Below, in pieces: positions 50,594 to 60,100 of a DNA stretch of 64,000 nucleotides. The notes under the pieces were generated by a model. The model was not told the DNA's origin and did not search any database. It worked only from the letters and a program-made list of their open reading frames with translations. The position numbers and the translations under genes were made by a program. The stretch is from Deltaproteobacteria bacterium. Its GTDB lineage: Bacteria > Myxococcota_A > Polyangia > JACPQR01. Each line of letters starts with the position of its first letter. Position 1 is the stretch's first letter. The stretch is from NCBI GenBank assembly GCA_016190375.1, contig JACPQR010000093.1, positions 46,223 to 110,222 on the forward strand, in the 5' to 3' direction.

Positions 50594-51610
50594 ATGATTG
50601 CCAGGGTTCTCGAGATCGAGCTCGCACGAGGCGTGTCGGAGGGCGTCTTCCCCTCCGGCTCCGCGGCGGTCGCCGTCGGCGACAAGGAGCCCATCGTGCG
50701 CGCGACCGCCCCGGCCAGGCTCTACGACATCGCTTCGCTCACCAAGGTCTTCGTCGCGACCGTCCTCCACCGCCTGCGTGCGCGGGGATCGCTCGACCTG
50801 GACGCGAGCCTGGGTCGGCTCTGGCCCGACCTGGCCGGGCTGCCGGTCGCCGCCGAGTCCGTGCGAGCGCTCCTCTCGCACCGCTCCGGACTGCCGGCCT
50901 GGCTCCCGCTGTACGCGACGGCCGCGGGCCGCGATGTCGTGATGGCCGCGGCGCGTGCTCCGACCGACGGACCACGGCCGACCTACTCCGACCTGGGGTT
51001 CATCCTCCTCGGCGCCCTCTGCGAGCGGATCTCGGGATGCGATTTGCCGGATCTACTCTCGGTCGAGGTCCTGGATCCGCTGGGGCTGCCCTCCGTCCGG
51101 TACGGCCCCGTCCGCCCCGATGAGACGCATCCGACGGGTCACTGCGTCTTTCGCGACCGCCCGATCGTCGGCGAGGTGAACGACGAGAACGCCGCCGCCA
51201 TGGGCGGGATCTCGGGACACGCGGGGCTGTTCGCGCGGGTCGAGGACGTTTGCCGCCTGGGATCCGCGTGGCTCTCGAGCATCGAGGACCGTGGCGGCCC
51301 ATTGCCCGCCGACCTGGCTCGCGAGGCAACGACGTCCGTCGAGCCCGGCGCTCACGCGCTCGGATGGGACACGACCAGGCCCGAGGGCTCGAGCGCGGGG
51401 AGTCTCATGGGACCCAGGACCTTCGGCCACCTCGGCTTCACCGGCTGCTCGCTCTGGGTCGATCCCGACGCCCGCGTCAGCATCGCCCTGCTCACCAACC
51501 GTGTGCACCCCACCCGCGACAACCTCGCCATCCGGGCCTTCAGACCGGCGTTCCACGACACCGTCATGCGCGCGGTCCTGCAGGAAGGACTTCAGGACGG
51601 ATCACCGTGA
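50594..51610 (+). CDS. Beta-lactamase/penicillin-binding-type serine hydrolase
   Basis: YDIASLTKVFVATVLHRL (SXXK), ALLSHRSGLPAW, PTYSDLGFILLG, GGISGHAGLF, GHLGFTGCSLWVDP. Confidence 0.9.
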   Translation: MIARVLEIELARGVSEGVFPSGSAAVAVGDKEPIVRATAPARLYDIASLTKVFVATVLHRLRARGSLDLDASLGRLWPDLAGLPVAAESVRALLSHRSGLPAWLPLYATAAGRDVVMAAARAPTDGPRPTYSDLGFILLGALCERISGCDLPDLLSVEVLDPLGLPSVRYGPVRPDETHPTGHCVFRDRPIVGEVNDENAAAMGGISGHAGLFARVEDVCRLGSAWLSSIEDRGGPLPADLAREATTSVEPGAHALGWDTTRPEGSSAGSLMGPRTFGHLGFTGCSLWVDPDARVSIALLTNRVHPTRDNLAIRAFRPAFHDTVMRAVLQEGLQDGSP

Positions 51611-51660
51611 AGGGCAAGCCCGTGGCAGTGCTCGTGGACGCCGTCGAGTACGACCGCCAC
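51607..51660 (+). pseudogene. Phd/YefM-like antitoxin remnant (short fragment)
   Basis: VKGKPVAVLVDAVEYDRH resembles the Phd/YefM motif; in frame with the downstream AAA/DUF4143 ORF. Confidence 0.45.
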
Positions 51661-51756
51661 CGGATCGCGTCGTCCCGGCGGGGCCGGAGCAACCGAGACT
51701 GCGGCTCGTTCACGACCTTGAAAAGGCCCCCACAGACAGAGTATTTTCAATGTTGC

Positions 51757-52923
51757 TTGATTCGCCTCGTCGAACGCCGGGACTTGCTCACGTCGGTCAC
51801 GCGAGCCCTCGATCGGGCCCCGATCGTGCTCCTGATGGGCCCGCGCCAGTGCGGCAAGACGACGGTCGCTCGCCAGATCGCGGCGAGCCGGCGCTCGACC
51901 TGGTTCGATCTGGAGGACCCCGAGGTCGCATTGCGCCAGGAAGCCGCAAAGCAGGTGCTCGCGCCTCTGCGCGGTCTCGTCGTCATCGACGAGTGTCAGA
52001 GGCAGCCGGCGCTGTTTCCCCTCTTGCGAGTTCTCGCGGACCGGCGGCCCCGACCGGCGCGATTCCTGATTCTCGGGAGCGCGTCGCCCGACCTCGTGCG
52101 TGGCGTCTCGGAGACGTTGGCGGGCCGCGTCGCCAGGTTGGAGATGGGCGGCTTCGTCCTCTCGGAGGTCGACACGCGGCGGCGCGACGACCTGTGGTTG
52201 CGCGGCGGGTTGCCTCCCTCGTTCCTCGCCCGCACGGACGCGGACAGTTTCGCGTGGCGCGCCGACTTCGTGACCACGTTCCTCGAGCGAGACGTGCCTC
52301 AGCTCGGGATCCGGGTACCGGCGCCGGCGCTACGGCGATTCTGGACGATGCTTGCTCACCTTCACGGCCAGGTCTGGAACGCAGCGGAGCTCGCGCGTGC
52401 GCTCGGCACCGGCGAGGCGGCGGCGCGACACCATCTCGACATCCTCGTGGGAGCGTTCCTGGTCCGAGTGCTGCCGCCCTGGTTCGAGAACCTCGGCAAG
52501 CGCCTCGTCAAGGCTGCCAAGGTCTATGTCCGTGACTCTGGCTTGCTCCACTACCTGCTGGGAGCTCGCCGGCGTCTCGACCTCTACTCCCACCCGAAGC
52601 TCGGCGCCTCCTGGGAAGGCTTCGCGCTCGAGCAAGTCGTGCGCCGGTTGGACGCGGAGCGCGACGCGTACTTCTACGCCACTCACGGAGGCGCCGAGCT
52701 GGATCTCCTGATTGTTCGCGGACGGCGCAGGCTGGGCTTCGAGTTCAAGCATGCCGACCTGCCGGATGTGACGCGCTCGATGCACGTCGCGCTCGCGGAC
52801 CTTCGCCTCGAGCACTTGTTCGTCGTGCACCCTGGAGAGCGGAGCCATGGCCTTCGAGAGCGCGTGTCCGCGCTCGCGCTGCGGGACCTGGACACCGTTC
52901 GCCGCGAATGGAAGCTCGGCTGA
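51757..52923 (+). CDS. AAA ATPase (AAA_14) with DUF4143
   Basis: VLLMGPRQCGKTTVARQI, LVVIDECQRQPALFPLLRVLADR, RFLILGSASPDLVR; C-terminal AKVYVRDSGLLHYLLG, ASWEGFALEQVV, GGAELDLLI. In-frame GTG at 51607 would extend it. Confidence 0.92.
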   Translation: MIRLVERRDLLTSVTRALDRAPIVLLMGPRQCGKTTVARQIAASRRSTWFDLEDPEVALRQEAAKQVLAPLRGLVVIDECQRQPALFPLLRVLADRRPRPARFLILGSASPDLVRGVSETLAGRVARLEMGGFVLSEVDTRRRDDLWLRGGLPPSFLARTDADSFAWRADFVTTFLERDVPQLGIRVPAPALRRFWTMLAHLHGQVWNAAELARALGTGEAAARHHLDILVGAFLVRVLPPWFENLGKRLVKAAKVYVRDSGLLHYLLGARRRLDLYSHPKLGASWEGFALEQVVRRLDAERDAYFYATHGGAELDLLIVRGRRRLGFEFKHADLPDVTRSMHVALADLRLEHLFVVHPGERSHGLRERVSALALRDLDTVRREWKLG

Positions 52924-52934
52924 CGACGTGCATC

Positions 52935-53534
52935 TCACCTCTCGACGCGCATCCGGTCGGCGTCCTCCGGGGTGTTGACGTTCGCGATGGCTTCCAGCGC
53001 CGGGTCCACCTCGCGAAGCGTGGCCTCGTCGAGCTCGTCGACCGTCAGGTGAGTCAACAGGCGCGACATCCCGAGCTCGCCTCGCGCGATGCACTCCCGG
53101 ACGACGGGGAGGATGCTCCTCGAGTATCGGGCGCACAGTGGCTCGAGGTGCTCTCCGATCCTCGGGACCACCGCATCGAAGCGCTCGTCGCGGTCGCGGA
53201 CCAGGGTCAGGACCGCGACCGAGAGCAGCGGCATGTCGCAGCCCACCACGATCGTCCAGGGCGTGGACACGTGGGTCAGGGCGGCCTCGAGGCCCCCGAT
53301 GGGGCCGAGATCCGCGATCCTGTCGCGGATCATCGGGATGCCGAGGCCGGCGTAGGACCGCTCCTCGTTCGCGACGAGAAGGACGTTTGCCGTCACCGCG
53401 CCCAGCAGGTCGCGAGCTCGTTCCGCGAGAGTTCGCCCGTCGCGGCGCATCAGACCCTTGGGGAAGCCACCCATGCGGGTGGCGCGACCGCCTGCCAGGA
53501 TCACGCCAGTCACGTCTAGCCGATCGATCGCCAT
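52935..53534 (-). CDS. mobA: Molybdenum cofactor guanylyltransferase
   Basis: VTGVILAGGRATRMGGFPKGLMRRDGRTLAER, DLGPIGGLEAAL, VVGCDMPLL, NVNTPEDADRM. Confidence 0.9.
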   Translation of the reverse strand: MAIDRLDVTGVILAGGRATRMGGFPKGLMRRDGRTLAERARDLLGAVTANVLLVANEERSYAGLGIPMIRDRIADLGPIGGLEAALTHVSTPWTIVVGCDMPLLSVAVLTLVRDRDERFDAVVPRIGEHLEPLCARYSRSILPVVRECIARGELGMSRLLTHLTVDELDEATLREVDPALEAIANVNTPEDADRMRVER

Positions 53535-53537
53535 TCT

Positions 53538-55706
53538 CTACCTTCGGACCCGGACCCCGGCGAGCCGCTCATCGAGCCGTGTGTAGCGCAGGCGCGTGCC
53601 CTCCTGGCTGATGGCCCTGCGCACCGCCCGCGAGCTGCCGATCACGACGCACAGCCGCCTCGCGCGCGTGATCGCCGTGTACAGGAGGTTTCTGCCGAGA
53701 AGGACGTAGTGCTGCGTGGACAGGGCGATCACCGTCGCCGGGAACTCGCTTCCCTGAGCCTTGTGGATCGTGCAGGCGTACGCCAGCGTGAGGTCGGCGA
53801 GATCGTCGACCTCGTAGATGACCTCGCGCCCGTCGACGTCGACGAAGACCTCGCCCGCTGCGACGCGCCTGACCATCCCGAGGTCGCCGTTGAAGACGTC
53901 GCGGTCGTAGTCGTTCCGGAGCTGCATCACCTTGTCGCCCACGCGGAAGACCCCGGGGCCCGCCTCGCCGCGGGGGTTGAGCTCGTTCTGCAGCACCTCG
54001 TTGAGCCGCTCCACTCCGACGTCGCCCCGGATCATCGGGCAGAGGACCTGGACGTCGGCGACCGGGTGAAGGCCGAACGCTCTTGGAATCCGGCTGGCGG
54101 TCGCCTCGGCGATCAGGCGGACGATCCTCGCCGGCTCCTCGACGCGGACGTAGTGGAAATCGCCCTGCGCGTCGGGCGAGGAGACGATCATCTCGCCCCG
54201 ATCGACCCTGTGAGCGTTCTGCACGATCCCGCTCAGCGCGGCCTGCCGGAAGATCTCGGAGAGCGACACGACACGGGCGACCCCCGAGGCGATCACGTCG
54301 CCGAGCACGCGCCCGGGTCCGACCGATGGGAGCTGGTCGACGTCCCCCACCAGAAGGACGCTCGCCGATGGCGGGATGGCGTCGAGGAGCTGGTCCGCCA
54401 GGGAGACGTCCAGCATCGAGGCCTCGTCGACCACGAACAGGTCACCGTCGAGCGGCGTCTCGCGGTTCCGCCGGAACGTGCCTTCGGCCGGAATCCACTC
54501 GAGCAGCCGATGGATCGTCAGCGCCGGCCGGCCGGTCGCCTCGCTCATCCGCTTGGCGGCCCTCCCCGTGGGAGCCGAGAGCAGCACCTTGTGGCCGAGC
54601 GCCTCGTGCAGCCGCACGACCGCGCGCAGGGTCGTGGTCTTGCCCGTCCCGGGACCGCCCGTCAGCACGACCAGGCCCGCCTCGAGCGTCGAATGCAGCG
54701 CCCTCGCCTGCGCCGGCGAGAGCCCCAGCTCGCCCGCGATCCGGCCGGCGCGCTCCGCCGCATCCGGAAGCGGCCGCCGCGGCGCCGCGAGCGCCCGCAG
54801 GCTCGCGGCGAGGCGCCTCTCCGCCTGGTGCAGCCCGATCGCGAAGATCGCCTCGTCCTCCACCACGACGTGCCCGCGCTCGGCCAGCGCGGGGATCGCG
54901 TCCCTCGCGACGTCGCGGTCGACCTCCAGGGTCGCGCTTCGCTGCAGCAGCTCCTCGCAGGGCAGGAAGCAATGCCCGTCGTCGGCCCCCTTGGTGAGAA
55001 GATGGAGGACCGCCGCGGCGGCGCGCCGCGGGTCGCCCGGCGGGATGCCGAGCGCGCGTGCGATCCGGTCGGCCCGGAGGAACCCGACGCCCCGGACCTC
55101 CTCGGCGAGCCGGTAGGGGTCGGACCGCACGACGCGAACGGTGTCGGACCCGAAGCGCTTGAGGATCCTGCGCGCGATCGCGGGTCCGACGTCGTGCCCC
55201 TGCAGGAACGAGAGAACGTCGGCCTCGTCGCGGCGGCTCCGGACGAGGCGGACGATCTCGCCGGCGCGCTTGTGACCCAGGCCCGGCACGCCCTGCAAGG
55301 CGTCCGGCTCCTCGCAGATCCGCTCGAGCGCCTCTGGGCCCAACGAGTCGACGATCTTCTTGGCCGTACGCTCGCGCACTCCCTTGATCAGCCCGGAGCC
55401 GAGATACCGCACGACCCCCTCGGCGCTCGTCGGCGGAACGAGCGTCGCGCTCCTGGCCTGGAACTGCGGGCCGTAGCGCGGGTGCGAGGAGAAACGCCCG
55501 GCGAGCCGCAGCCGCTCGCCGACTCGCACGCTCCCCAGGCTCCCGGTCGCCGTCACCGGCTCGGACTCGCCGTCGGCGGACATCCGCACCACGGCGAAGC
55601 CGTCGGGAGACTGGTAGACCACGTCCTCGACGACGCCCTCGAGCGTCGTGTCGCCCGAAACGTTCGGCATCTGTGGCCCGGAAGCGAGCACGTCGAAGAC
55701 TAGCAT
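53538..55706 (-). CDS. recD2: RecD2-family ATP-dependent DNA helicase
   Basis: SLGPEALERICEEPDALQGVPGLGHKRA, VLTGGPGTGKTTTLRAVV, APTGRAAKRMSEATGRPALTIHRLLEW, VVDEASMLDVSLADQLL, LVGDVDQLPSVGPG, YACTIHKAQGSEFPATVI. Confidence 0.95.
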   Translation of the reverse strand: MLVFDVLASGPQMPNVSGDTTLEGVVEDVVYQSPDGFAVVRMSADGESEPVTATGSLGSVRVGERLRLAGRFSSHPRYGPQFQARSATLVPPTSAEGVVRYLGSGLIKGVRERTAKKIVDSLGPEALERICEEPDALQGVPGLGHKRAGEIVRLVRSRRDEADVLSFLQGHDVGPAIARRILKRFGSDTVRVVRSDPYRLAEEVRGVGFLRADRIARALGIPPGDPRRAAAAVLHLLTKGADDGHCFLPCEELLQRSATLEVDRDVARDAIPALAERGHVVVEDEAIFAIGLHQAERRLAASLRALAAPRRPLPDAAERAGRIAGELGLSPAQARALHSTLEAGLVVLTGGPGTGKTTTLRAVVRLHEALGHKVLLSAPTGRAAKRMSEATGRPALTIHRLLEWIPAEGTFRRNRETPLDGDLFVVDEASMLDVSLADQLLDAIPPSASVLLVGDVDQLPSVGPGRVLGDVIASGVARVVSLSEIFRQAALSGIVQNAHRVDRGEMIVSSPDAQGDFHYVRVEEPARIVRLIAEATASRIPRAFGLHPVADVQVLCPMIRGDVGVERLNEVLQNELNPRGEAGPGVFRVGDKVMQLRNDYDRDVFNGDLGMVRRVAAGEVFVDVDGREVIYEVDDLADLTLAYACTIHKAQGSEFPATVIALSTQHYVLLGRNLLYTAITRARRLCVVIGSSRAVRRAISQEGTRLRYTRLDERLAGVRVRR

Positions 55707-55728
55707 TCCCGAGCTCGCCCGCTCAGGC

Positions 55729-57249
55729 TCATTGGTTCGGCGCCCCTGGAGTGGCCGAGCCGTTCGGGTCGTAGGCCCAGCTAGCCGGGTCCTCTTCGTC
55801 GGACTCCGGCGAGGCGCGCGCGATCGAGACGCCCGCGCGAGGGGCCAGGAAGTTCGGATACCGGGACAGCTCGGCGCCGGCCGTGTCGAGGAGGACCACC
55901 GGCTCGCCCGCGTTGAGCAGGCCATTCGTGCCCAGAGATCCCGCGACCCTGACCAGGAGCGCGCTCGGGGCGACCGGCGGGTCGAGCCGCGAAGCCGGGT
56001 CGAACCGGTCGGACACCAGGAGGGCCCAGCCGCCGGCCGCGAGCGACTGCCCGGCCCCGATGGCGGCGCCCGGGCCGCCACCATCGGCCAGGACGAATCC
56101 CTCGAGATCGACCGCCCCGCTCCCGCGGTTGTGGATCTCGACGAACTCCTGAGCGGGCTCGGGCCCCGCCGGATCCGCGTAGACCTCCGTGATGACGACC
56201 GGAGCGAGCGGCCGGGTCGTGAGGAGCTCGACGCGGACCGTCGCGGCCTCGTTTCCCGCGGGGTCCCTGGCTCCAATCTCGATCTCGTACGTGGTCTCCG
56301 GCTCGAGCCCTTCGAGGAGCACCCTGTGCTCCATGGATGCCCGCGGATCCTCGGCGACCGAATCGCCGGCGCGCGCCCACACTCCTGCAGCCTCGCTCGT
56401 CGCGAAGCGAAGGGCGATCGAGACGTCCCTCGTCGAAGCGCAGACAGGTCCGGTCGCGGTCTCGTTCGAGGCGCAAGCAGACGGCGCGATCGCGGGCGGC
56501 TCTTCATCCAGCGTCGCCGCGGTCGTGAAGTCGAGCTCCACGTCCGCTCCGAGGGCGGCCAGCCCGTCGGCGTCGGCGACCCCGGCGAGATCGATCCCGT
56601 AGCGGGTCGTCGGCTCGAGGGGCCCATCCGGGACGATCGTGCAGGTCAGCGCACCCTGGCACGGGGCCGAGAGCTCGCGAGCGCGAACGGTCCCCCACAC
56701 GGGCTCGTCGAAGCTCACGACGATCGCGTCGAGGTTGCGCGCGACCTCCGCCGCCCCGTCCTCGGGCGAGACCAGCCTGGCGGTCGGAGGGCCCGTCGTG
56801 CCATCGCCCGTGACGAACGCGTACTGGAACGGCCCCGCGACTCCGCGCGCGTCGGCGAGGGGCGCACCGTGCAGGTCCCGGAGCGTTCCCGCGAGGACGA
56901 GGACGTGCTCGGCGAATGGAGCGAGCCTCTCCCTGGACGTCACCGCGAGCGCTTCGCCGGACACGACGACGTCCAGCGCCGCCTCGGCTCCCTTCTCGGC
57001 CGCCGCGGTGAGTCGGATTGCCGCGGGCGTGACCGTCGCGACATCGAGCGGCTCGGACATCGTCACATCGATCGTCGGCAGGACCGAAATCCCCCGAGGG
57101 GGCTCGGAGGCATCGACCGGCCCGAGCGAGATCGCCACGACCCTTGGCGGCTCCAGGTCCGCAGCGCGCTGCCGCGCGTCCGTCTCGTCCCAGAGATCGG
57201 TGTCCGGACAGCCGCAGCAGAGGCCCAAGACGAGCACTCTCAAACGCAT
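55729..57249 (-). CDS. Ig-like/lamin-tail-domain lipoprotein
   Basis: LVLGLCCGCPDTD lipobox; PVVITEVYADPAGPEPAQEFVEIHNRGSGAVDLEGFVLADGG; LEGLEPETTYEIEIGARDPAGNEA. Confidence 0.85.
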   Translation of the reverse strand: MRLRVLVLGLCCGCPDTDLWDETDARQRAADLEPPRVVAISLGPVDASEPPRGISVLPTIDVTMSEPLDVATVTPAAIRLTAAAEKGAEAALDVVVSGEALAVTSRERLAPFAEHVLVLAGTLRDLHGAPLADARGVAGPFQYAFVTGDGTTGPPTARLVSPEDGAAEVARNLDAIVVSFDEPVWGTVRARELSAPCQGALTCTIVPDGPLEPTTRYGIDLAGVADADGLAALGADVELDFTTAATLDEEPPAIAPSACASNETATGPVCASTRDVSIALRFATSEAAGVWARAGDSVAEDPRASMEHRVLLEGLEPETTYEIEIGARDPAGNEAATVRVELLTTRPLAPVVITEVYADPAGPEPAQEFVEIHNRGSGAVDLEGFVLADGGGPGAAIGAGQSLAAGGWALLVSDRFDPASRLDPPVAPSALLVRVAGSLGTNGLLNAGEPVVLLDTAGAELSRYPNFLAPRAGVSIARASPESDEEDPASWAYDPNGSATPGAPNQ

Positions 57250-57388
57250 GTCCGACCGGAAAGCAACGAGCGGGCCGACGAGAACCCCCGAGTTTTCGCC
57301 GCAGGGAGGTGGCGATCGCCAGGCGAGGCCGGCGCCACCGCCACCGGTGGCCCGCCGATCATCTCCCAGCGAGACGGGAAGAGAAGAG

Positions 57389-57516
57389 TCAGATGGCCGG
57401 GGGCCGACGCACACGGACCTTCACATCGGTGACGACCACGAGGCACCCGGTCCACGAGGCGAAGTCCGGGCGGTCTGCAATCTGCTCGATTCGCCGCAGG
57501 AGGGCGAGCTTGATCT
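57389..57516 (-). pseudogene. Truncated DUF5615-like toxin (C-terminal ~43 codons only)
   Basis: DLKIKLALLRRIEQIADRPDFASWTGCLVVVTDVKVRVRRPPAI; upstream part of the frame lies inside the DUF433 gene. Confidence 0.5.
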
Positions 57517-57756
57517 TCAAGTCGCGTCGGGCAACGGCGGGACTGGTATGTCTTCGGCGGCAGACGCCGCCGCGAAGGCGATGGCAGCTGCGACGTCCTC
57601 GCGCGAGAGAGTGGGAAAGGAGGCCAGGATCTCGTCCACCGTCGCGCCTTCCGCGAGGCTGTCCAGCACCGTTCGCAGCGGCACCCGCGTGCCTCTGAGC
57701 ACGGGTTGACCGCCGCAGAGGCCTGGAATCTGAACGATGCGATCGTGATGCTTCAC
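57517..57756 (-). CDS. DUF433 antitoxin-like protein
   Basis: RIVQIPGLCGGQPVLRGTRVPLRTVLDSLAEGATVDEILASFPTLSREDVAAAIAFAA. Confidence 0.88.
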   Translation of the reverse strand: MKHHDRIVQIPGLCGGQPVLRGTRVPLRTVLDSLAEGATVDEILASFPTLSREDVAAAIAFAAASAAEDIPVPPLPDAT

Positions 57757-57910
57757 AAGCGATCATCCTAGCATGGACGCTCCACCGGGCCCGAGCTCGG
57801 CGTCTCGTGTTCTGGCCTTCTCACACGTCCACGACCGCGTTCACGACGCTCAGTCTCACAAATCTGACGTGCGCCGACCGGGCTCTTCCCGCTTGCAACC
57901 TCAGATCGGC

Positions 57911-60100
57911 ATGGGCGACGCTCGACGGCCCGTGGGTTTTCGGAGCTTCTGGGTCGAGCGAGCGCGCAGGGCGGCGGAGAGGAGGCGCCGCGTCTACGGT
58001 CTGGTCGAGCCGCAGGCCCTTCGCCGCATCCTCGACGGTCCCGGCAGGCTCCCGGGGTTTCTGACCTCGCTCTGGCTCCCGCTCTACGTCCTCGTCGGAT
58101 CGCCCCGCCAGCTCGCGCGACTCCTCTGGTGGACGCTGACCGATCGCGACACGCCCGCGCGGCGGCGGCGGATCGAGCGGCTCGCGTCCGAGCTCGGTAA
58201 GCGCCTCGGTCCCGGCTGCCGCATCCTCGTCGACTACCTCGAGCGTCGCATCTACAGCCGGGACGTCGCGCGCGTGCCGAGGGCGCTGGAGAAGACGCTG
58301 CACCGGACGACGCCGCTCCTCGTCGTGCAGCCGTCGAGCGAGAAGGACGTCCAGGCCGTCCTGGCCTTCGCGGCCCTGGAGCGTCTCCCCGTTTACCCGA
58401 GGGGGATCTCGTCGTCGCCGTTCGGCGGCGCGGTGCCGACGACCAACGGGATCGCGATCGATCTGTCGGCGATGCTCGAGATCCTCGAGATCGACGCCGA
58501 TCGCCGTCTCGCCCGCGTGCGGCCCGGGGCGCGGTGGGCGGACCTCGCCAGCCGGCTCGAACGGGTGGGCCTCGGTCCTCGAACGACCCCGACCAGCCGG
58601 TTCTCCACCGTGGGAGGCTGGGCCTCGACCGGCGGGCTGGGGCTCGGCGGTTTTTCGGGCGGCCACCTCTCGGAGGCCATCGCCGCCGCTCGCGTGGCGC
58701 TTCCGACCGGCGAGATCCTCTCGCTCGCGCAGGGAGACGATCGGCTGGCGGACTTCATCGGCACCGAAGGGCAGCTCGGCATCTTCACCGAGCTGACCCT
58801 GCGCGTCCGCGAGCTCGCGAAGATCGACGCGCCGCACCTGCTGTACGTCGACGGCGTGGCCGAGGCGTTCGAGCTGGTCGAGCGGCTCGACCGCGACGGT
58901 CACGGCCCGATGCACGTCGCCTACTACGACCGCGAGCGTCTCGCGGAGGAGGATCTCACGCTCGCCGATCGCACCGGCCGTGACCTGCGTGTCTTCGAGG
59001 ATCGCGACGCGATACTGGTCGTGTTCGACGACGCCCAAGCGCAGGCGCGGTTCCTCGTGAGCGAGCTCGGCGCGGGCTCCCGCGCGAACGGCACCGCGGC
59101 GCACGTCCTGTGGTCGGAACGCTACTTCCCGCTCAAGGCGCAGCGCCTCGGTCCGAGCCTCTTGGCGAGCGAGGTGGTGATGGCGCGGCGGCAGGTGCCC
59201 CGTTTCGTACGGCGCGCGCGGCGGCTCGCCCGCAGGTTCGGCACGATGCTCGCGATCGAGGTCCTGGTCTGCCGGACTACCGGAGCGGACCGCGAGCCCT
59301 GCGTCGTGATGGCGACCTTCCGTTGCAGCTCGGTGCATCGGTGGGACTATCTGTTGCGACTCGTCCTCGTCCAGCTCCTGACCCGCCTCGCGGTGCGGCT
59401 CGGTGGCTCGCCCTACGGGTTCGGGATCTGGAACTCGCCCTTCCTCGGCCGCTCCGCGCCCCGACGGCGCAGGATGGTCCGGCGGAAGCTCGAATACGAT
59501 CCGCTGGTCATCCTCAACCCGGCCAAGGCGCTGGGCACGCGCATGCGCCTGGGCCTCTCGCGGGTCCTCTTCTTCGGTCCGGTCTTCCGGCTCGGTCTCT
59601 TCGTGCTCTGGGCGCTCTCGCCCGTGCTCGGCTCCCTTGCCCGGATCATCCAGCCACCGCGTGCGCCGCGCTGGCGGGTGCCCGACCCGGCCGAAGAAGG
59701 CGGCTTCCGGCTCGTCTCCGAGACCTCCGTGCGATGCACGTTCTGCGGGTCGTGCATCTCCACCTGCCCGGCCTACCGGCTGACCCGCGACGAGCTCGTC
59801 ACGGGTCGGGCGAAGCTCCGTCTGGCCGAGGCGGTGATCAGAGGCGAAGAGCTCTCGGCCAGGGAAGCGGCCAGTCCGTTCCAGTGCCTGCAGTGCGGCC
59901 TGTGCGAGGAGGTCTGCCAGACCCGCCTGCCCCTCCGCCAGACCTACGCGGTCATCGAGCGCTGGCTCGCCGACCGCCACGGCTACCCGAAGGAGACGGT
60001 CGCTGCCTTCGTCGATCTCGCGCAGAAGCACCGCGCGCGCTTCATGGATGCCTTCGGCCTGCTGCAGCCGGAGTGGCCCGGGGGCGAGGAGACCAAGTGA
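57911..60100 (+). CDS. FAD-linked oxidase with C-terminal [4Fe-4S] clusters and hydrophobic segments
   Basis: FAD_binding_4-like VVQPSSEKDVQAVLAFAALERLPVYPRG, RFSTVGGWASTGGLGLGGFSGG; CTFCGSCISTCPAY and CLQCGLCEEVCQT. Confidence 0.85.
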   Translation: MGDARRPVGFRSFWVERARRAAERRRRVYGLVEPQALRRILDGPGRLPGFLTSLWLPLYVLVGSPRQLARLLWWTLTDRDTPARRRRIERLASELGKRLGPGCRILVDYLERRIYSRDVARVPRALEKTLHRTTPLLVVQPSSEKDVQAVLAFAALERLPVYPRGISSSPFGGAVPTTNGIAIDLSAMLEILEIDADRRLARVRPGARWADLASRLERVGLGPRTTPTSRFSTVGGWASTGGLGLGGFSGGHLSEAIAAARVALPTGEILSLAQGDDRLADFIGTEGQLGIFTELTLRVRELAKIDAPHLLYVDGVAEAFELVERLDRDGHGPMHVAYYDRERLAEEDLTLADRTGRDLRVFEDRDAILVVFDDAQAQARFLVSELGAGSRANGTAAHVLWSERYFPLKAQRLGPSLLASEVVMARRQVPRFVRRARRLARRFGTMLAIEVLVCRTTGADREPCVVMATFRCSSVHRWDYLLRLVLVQLLTRLAVRLGGSPYGFGIWNSPFLGRSAPRRRRMVRRKLEYDPLVILNPAKALGTRMRLGLSRVLFFGPVFRLGLFVLWALSPVLGSLARIIQPPRAPRWRVPDPAEEGGFRLVSETSVRCTFCGSCISTCPAYRLTRDELVTGRAKLRLAEAVIRGEELSAREAASPFQCLQCGLCEEVCQTRLPLRQTYAVIERWLADRHGYPKETVAAFVDLAQKHRARFMDAFGLLQPEWPGGEETK

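Noticed and set aside
57521-57766. N-terminal part of ORF 57389-57766
   Set aside because: Overlaps the well-supported DUF433 gene in another frame; only the tail after 57516 looks like a real protein remnant.
57821-60031. 736-aa minus-strand ORF
   Set aside because: Shadow of the FAD/Fe-S oxidase gene.
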